DNA from: Chondrilla cf. caribensis
Taxonomy: Eukaryota > Porifera > Demospongiae > Chondrillida > Chondrillidae
DNA length: 64,000 bases
Reading direction: 5' to 3'
Assembly: GCA_964020155.1 (NCBI GenBank)
Contig: OZ026549.1
Span: forward strand, 2,656,633-2,720,632
The notes beneath the pieces were generated by a model. That model searched no databases. It saw only the letters and a list, made by a program, of their open reading frames with translations, and was not told the origin of the DNA. Below are positions 58,300 through 64,000 of the stretch, in pieces. Both the position numbers and the translations under genes were made by a program. Within the stretch, counting starts at the first letter, position 1. Each line of letters opens with the position of its first letter.

Positions 58300-60000
58300 G
58301 AAATGTTAGTCATTACTATTCTTGATTATTCTATTTTTATTGAAAGTAAAAGTTCAGCTCTATTATCAACCATTAATTACATTTACTATTTTATTTTTGT
58401 GTTGTTTGTACTCACACACATGGCTTCATAATAATAATAAATTCTAAAAATGTGTTTCTAATATTTCAATCTTTAACACAAGAATCATTCCTAATTGCAA
58501 TGGAATTTAACGATAATAATCCAAGTACACATACACATTTGAATTAAATTACGTAATAATATTGTCTGTTATTGAAACCAAAATTCTACTTCATTTTAAT
58601 AGGATTTACACACATTAGGAAATTGTAAGTAAACTGGTGGGTGCAATATTCATTGTAGACTGAACATCAAGTACTAGTGCTAGCCTGTTCAGTTCTTTGG
58701 ATGTTTCCATGTATACCCCTAGTGCAATCCGCCTATCACATAATATGCCATAATAGCACCTTTGGCTGCAGTCACTACTTTAATTAGCTATTGTTGGAGC
58801 TCCCATCTTTGTCTCAGTAGAGGATAAGCTGAAACTAAGCTGAAAGCATTTTGAGCTGTTACATACAGTACAACCAGCAAATGTAGCTGTAATATCTTTG
58901 AAGTATTCCCACAAAAGGCTAACAACATACATCAATAATGCATTTTTGAGGGGAACATCGGGTGTTGATAGCTCCACCGAAGTGGCTACAAGCAGATGGA
59001 CCATGTACCACCTTGCAAGTTGCTCCAAACATATCACATTCTACATGATAGTACTTCTATGTTTACCTTATCAATTTTATCTTCCAAAATAAAAAAAAAT
59101 GTATACTTATATAATAGTTTATAACAATAACATACATGTTATATGTTAGTATAGATGTAATTGCCAACTCAAGTAGACAGGAAGGGTAGAGAAACATTAA
59201 CGATAGGCAATACCTTAGTATTGGATATAACAATACATGAAATAGTAACAGATAATCCATGTATACCCCTAGTTTTATAAGTAGTGTATTACATTATGTT
59301 TATTATATGACATTTTATGTAAAGTGTATTATGCTTATAAAACAGAGTGAGCACTTTGTGCAGAGTTAACCTCGCTATTGAAGAAAAATATGGTCTAGTC
59401 TACATATTATTATATTTACTTGAACAATTGTATTGCAATATTAGATAATCTTTGAAAGAAAAGAAAAGAAAACTTACCAGATAGTCACGCACATGCCATA
59501 CCGTCATATAATATTTGCAAATGGCTGACAAGAAGGACATTAACATGCCGGCCAATTCTAGGTTGGACTCCTGAGCTATGAAACGATATGCCCTACTTAT
59601 GCGGAAAGGAAATTCGAAAATCGTTATTCAGAATTTTTAGATAACAGTTACTTGCTTATTTGTGGTTTAAGAGGTCTGCTAATCCTTGCAAAAAGTATGG
59701 CACTCAACTTGATGAAACATGATTGCAATTTGTGCTTTGCAAATCTCTGAAACTGACTTGCATAAAATGAATTAAAGAGGAAAAGTTATGAATCATTGAA
59801 TAAGCACTTCCAATTAATTATTTGAAATCATGTGCAAAATCCACAAAATAAACTTCAGCTAGCGTTGCACTACTGCTGGGGCACCAATGTACGAAATAAA
59901 ATTTGAAACAGGTACCTAACAGGTTCATGCTCATCCCTATTATATCCTCCCTCTGTATACCATGTGACAGTCATATGGGATACTGAGTAAAAACGTCTTT

Positions 60001-60306
60001 GTGCTATCTACGCTGGTCTCTTCAAACCCGCCAACAAACATTCCACTGCGGCTCACCTCCACCTCCACCAGACCTGATATAGTGACTACCTCATATCACT
60101 CAGTCATCATTCTTGACCTAACTATTCTGCAAAACACTCCAGTCTTGGTAATGAATGCCTCACTCAGGAAGTCTCACAAATATGGTGAAGTTATAAATGA
60201 CATCCAGGCTGATCACCAGAACCTCACAGTATCTTATCATAATATACCCACAATATTGGTACCCAAGGTCACTATCCAAAGTCAATGTTGTCGGCCATCC
60301 CCATAG
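60001..60306 (+). pseudogene. Decayed retroelement fragment (second copy)
   Basis: STRPDIVTTSYHSVIILDL and RKSHKYGEVINDIQ; paralogous to 48345-48662. Confidence 0.4.
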
Positions 60307-62105
60307 AGTCCAGATCTTCCCAATTGTGTAATATTGGAATATTGTAATACAGTGAATTCTCGTTAATCTGCCGCAATAATTGATAATTGTGTGACTGAGT
60401 ACTATAATGTGACATATGGTCATGAGAGCCACTACTCACATTACTGACATTATACACAGCCAAAATAGTAGTATCTATATTATACACACACAACAAATGA
60501 AATATAGGACAGTATCCAAGTACAAGAACAACAGATGTTCAGTCTGCTGAGTGCAATGTACTTCCTGGGCATGGATGATTACAATGTAAATGGAGATTGA
60601 TGGAATTTGTTAGCAAGTAAGAATATCATCAGGATCCAAACATGATAACAAATTGAATTTAAAAATTAGAAAATAATAGCTACAGAATAAAATGATTATA
60701 TGTATTATTGCCAAAAAGATAATTATAATTTTGCACACATCAACATGACTGTTGCAGCACATTGCAATGACTGCGAATCAACATAAAAGTGAACACTGAA
60801 ACCCATATTAATTTTGCTGTACGTAATGTCGTACAATAAACCCATAGCAATGTTACTGTTCATATGAATGTTGTATAGACGCTGATTGACATTTATAGCA
60901 ACATAATAACACTGCTTTGCATATAAGAGTGATTATAGGATAGTAAGAAGGACCTTTTTGCATTGAATAATTAAAACTACTTTCGATAGCCTAACATCAC
61001 TAACAATAACCCAGTTCCTATTCGGTTTCTATTATCTAACAAATTTACCATCACAAATTTATTGTATAATGCACTAGGGTGTGAAGCAACTGAGGGGTGA
61101 GCAAAATAAATTGGTCTTCTAATAGAATCAAATGTTACTACTACATTTAAATGGGAAATGATACACACACTACAGAAGGTGGTCATTTTCAGTCTGATAA
61201 CAGTATGGTGAATTCAAACTAGAGGTCACAAACTTGAAAACGAACCCTAGAGAAAACATCATGTAGCTTGGGTAAACAATGATTTGGAACAGTCCATATA
61301 CAGCAACTACTATGGACTGGCGTCCATATCTGAGTCAAATTGGTTCAAACCACGAGCCATCTCTTCTCTCAACTTAATTGCACCCAATGGCATTTCACCC
61401 GTTCAAAGCTTCGCCTTTGACAATTAGATATACATAGAAGTATATTAATATTTGTCAAAAGGTTACCTGCCTAGATACTATAATAAATACAATTAATTTC
61501 AATAAAATCAAACATGTACAACTGTACTTGACACTACATTAGGCAGAGTTCTTACAGGAAACACAGTGACTACACGTGTCTCTACAGAGACTGTTCCAAT
61601 CACAGTCAATATCTATGGAATTAATACCCACCTCCACCGAAGGAAGGAAGTAGCCAGACAAATTAAACAAACTATTACTACTAACAATAATAATAATAAC
61701 AATATTATTGGTTACCAGTGTTAAATAGATAATATCTCAAATCTTAATACTTCGGAGGATTATGCTTGTTTACATTGGGATTGAAGAATACAGATTAGAG
61801 TGCCTTGTCTGCTTTCACTATTAAGGAGGGGAGCATGTAGCACAATCTGCCACATTTCACTCACATTTTATGTTGTTTTCTGCCTAATCTCATCACTAAT
61901 CATTGTATTTTTTCTCTGGAAAGGCTCATATTACAAAATGGTTTTCATGGATATGAAGAAAGTATCAATGCAAATTCGGGGCTATCATTTATTGCAATGA
62001 AGACATGAACGCTATTGGTACATCAGTCAAAACGAATGCTAAACATTAAACCATTTTGATTGCATGTGTACGTACTCTATTATGATTAATATACTGTGAT
62101 TTCTC

Positions 62106-62144
62106 TATATCAACTAACATGACTTGATCATGTTAGTTGATATA
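62106..62144. repeat. Perfect 17-bp inverted repeat
   Basis: TATATCAACTAACATGA, five-base spacer, then its exact reverse complement. No adjacent gene explains it. Confidence 0.9.
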
Positions 62145-62459
62145 ATATTATGGAAATACAATAATTATAAGCATAAACATATAGTGGGGTAGGTTTGACA
62201 GGAAAGTGTGCGCGGCACTATTATAGGATTAGATGATGAATTGCATGTACCACCACATGTGGTATGTGAAAACAATACAAAATCATTGGTTGATTATATT
62301 CAACTATGATTGAGTTCTACAATTTTGTACCGGTAGTGACTCTATTGTACTCCTATCCCGATTTGTAGTGAAAAAGTCATTATAATATATAAAATGCAAT
62401 GTAACAATGAGATAGTTATACTAATAAACCTTCTAGAATCACCTGAAATGAACAATTAT

Positions 62460-63058
62460 ATTACAGATGAATGGCTTCAGAACTTGACCTTCATGAGCAT
62501 TCAAGCATAAACAACATGTTTACTCATTTGAGGTAATTATTGTGGCTTCTGAGCTTCCTGCCCTATTGCATACTGTACATGGTATATTATTCCAAATTTT
62601 ACCTTTGTATATATTTTTTTCATTAGTATACATTTTGTACATGTTAATAATCGTAGGTGGCAATAACCCATTGTGAAATTTGCAGTAACTGTTGGATATA
62701 ATCCACAAATATTGCTCACCAGACACATGCATGTGGTGGATAAGCAATTGATGAAAACTACCAATGATATTGTATTATAATCACCACTATTTTCACAGTA
62801 CTTGTAGAATCAGGTAGGGTTCAGACTATCCAGATGGAATTAATCAGAGCATCGTGCAGATATCACATGATGAAATCCTTGATAAGTCAGTAACTTAGTA
62901 CTTCCTGTGACCATAGAAGTGTTTGGGCTATAAGAAAAGGAAACATTTCTATGGCCAGAGGAAGTATTAACTGACCAATAGGCCTTCAGTGGACTTATAT
63001 GTATCCTGAAAACACACTCTAACAAAATTCAAGTGCTACCAGATGAAATATTGGGAAG
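62460..63058 (+). promoter_or_regulatory. Class-1 upstream region of receptor F
   Basis: Highly similar to the regions upstream of B and C. A TATA-like TATAAG lies at 62929-62934, 130 bp before the start codon. Confidence 0.5.
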
Positions 63059-63128
63059 ATGAGCTACATCAAAAGAATCTTTTTGATAAGTATTGTACTC
63101 TATATAACAATTACAACTGCCTTTTCAG
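63059..63128 (+). CDS. Receptor F signal-peptide exon (gene continues outside the window)
   Basis: 70 nt, MSYIKRIFLISIVLYIT... ending TAFS plus one base; donor GTGAGT. One residue differs from C (Ile for Thr). Downstream exons would lie beyond 64000, judging by the 1.6 to 3 kb first introns of the other copies. Confidence 0.75.
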
Positions 63129-64000
63129 GTGAGTTTGATTTCCAAACAATTGAACCTAAATTACGGTGGGATACTTGGTTAGGCCAGACCACAATTACTG
63201 TGGGAATTGGTCCAAGACAGAGACAGTGAAAGGGGCTCCACTAGCCACTTTGCCTATTCACTCATTCAGTTCTGTTCATTCTCATCAACATTATGGCATT
63301 AATGCTAGTGATTTGATAAATAACTTGTCCAGCACTTGACATGTGCATGCAGCTATCTGCTCATATGGTTATACCTACCTAGCGTAGCGATACCATATTC
63401 CGGGCACAAAATGGTTCAAAATGGATAAAGTTGGATAGAGTGTGTATTGAAACTGACTTAAGGTACATTTAGATTAATCTTCTATTCCTTCATTCCGACA
63501 TATTCTGTACTTCGCAGAAATATCCTCTGTTTCTGCCACCAAGCTAGTGTTTCTATAACGCTGCGTCATTTTCCCTATAGGGAAAATGATGCGGCGTTAT
63601 AGAAACACATATTCCCGGCCATTTTCTTCTGAAGTCGGACAGTGGTCTCGACAGTATTTTAGAAGCTGCAAATCACAACGTAAAGGAGGGAGATGTGCCG
63701 AACAAAATTAAACAGTCTTGGTATACCCAGATAACGCCTCGAAGATCCTCTTAGTCAGCGTTACGAAGGTTAACATACGGAAGATGTTGTGTCACGTTGA
63801 ATGATTCCAAAGGCCGCTGCTGCCTGCGCAAGGAGCATTTTCCGTCTACCACCATCGTTACAGCCTTGTATTGATCGATTTTTTGCGATCGCATGTGCCA
63901 TAAATTGCAAATTCAACAAAGCTGCACCATTCATTATTACCGTACGACAATTGGTATGAAAATGCAGCTAGTTTGGATATTTCTCTGTAACTAGCCTCCT
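63129..64000 (+). other. First intron of receptor F (start)
   Basis: Paralogous to 8751-9600 in B. It holds a 62-bp near-perfect palindrome at 63548-63609. Confidence 0.6.
63548..63609. repeat. 62-bp near-perfect palindrome
   Basis: GTGTTTCTATAACGC ... GCGTTATAGAAACAC centred on CCCTATAGGG, with two or so mismatched pairs. The B copy of the same intron has only one arm. Confidence 0.88.

Larger units (their letters stand above)
58300..62459. repeat. Duplicated flank blocks between E and F
   Basis: No gene is recognised. 58600-59990 matches the 3' flanks of A and D, and 60380-60780 matches part of the block at 34260 and 48740. A decayed retroelement fragment lies at 60001-60306. 60800-62400 shows only scattered similarity and short open frames without support. 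Confidence 0.6.

Noticed and set aside
61800..62000. 66-codon frame with a hydrophobic stretch
   Set aside because: No splice context, no paralogue and no recognised family.

Overview
The window looks like an early-branching metazoan genome, and a sponge is my best guess. The reasons are AT-rich DNA, phase-1 introns flanking extracellular domains, animal-type Ig and fibronectin III (FN3) domains, tyrosine-rich cytoplasmic tails, and a mix of Ty3-like, DIRS/Ngaro-like, Crypton-like and restriction-endonuclease non-LTR elements. The species cannot be fixed from sequence alone.

The dominant feature is a tandem, same-strand (+) array of six related cell-surface receptor genes, called A to F here. 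A (1-1490) is only a 3' part, B is 8586-18346, C is 20999-24699, D is 37788-45606, E is 51745-58228, and F is only a first exon at 63059-63128. The common plan is one exon per module: a 70-nt signal-peptide exon, an Ig exon (318 nt), a second unusual Ig-like exon (about 306 nt), a first FN3 exon (about 315 nt), a second FN3 exon (261 nt), a 30-36 nt linker exon, and a terminal exon with the transmembrane (TM) helix and the whole cytoplasmic tail. All introns are phase 1. E is the only copy that reads intact from start to stop (705 codons by my exon count). B, C and D carry frameshifts, stops, damaged splice sites or transposon insertions.

The ectodomains are almost identical but the tails differ. 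A, D and E have a long docking tail (ITIM-like IVYDQV, YxxL/V/I, YVN, two YTQP, and PPPY). B has a shorter tail of repeated YxxL/M units. C appears to end just after the TM helix. This resembles paired or multigene immune-type receptor families, and I consider it the most interesting system in the window. Two promoter/signal-peptide classes exist (B, C, F versus D, E), each with a TATA-like box about 130-140 bp upstream of the start codon.

The array is littered with mobile DNA. A Ty3-type LTR element (1816-6069, 162-bp LTRs, 5-bp target duplication) lies after A. A 2.2-kb terminal-inverted-repeat element splits an exon of B, and a Crypton-like fragment with a long hairpin sits in an intron of B. 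A DIRS/Ngaro-like element (about 25-30 kb) and a non-LTR element with a nuclease-like C-terminus (about 30.1-33.8 kb) lie between C and D. A tRNA-derived SINE-like insert with 22-bp target duplications sits in an intron of D. Intergenic DNA consists largely of paralogous blocks copied with the genes, long TG/CA and AT tracts, and decayed retroelement pieces.
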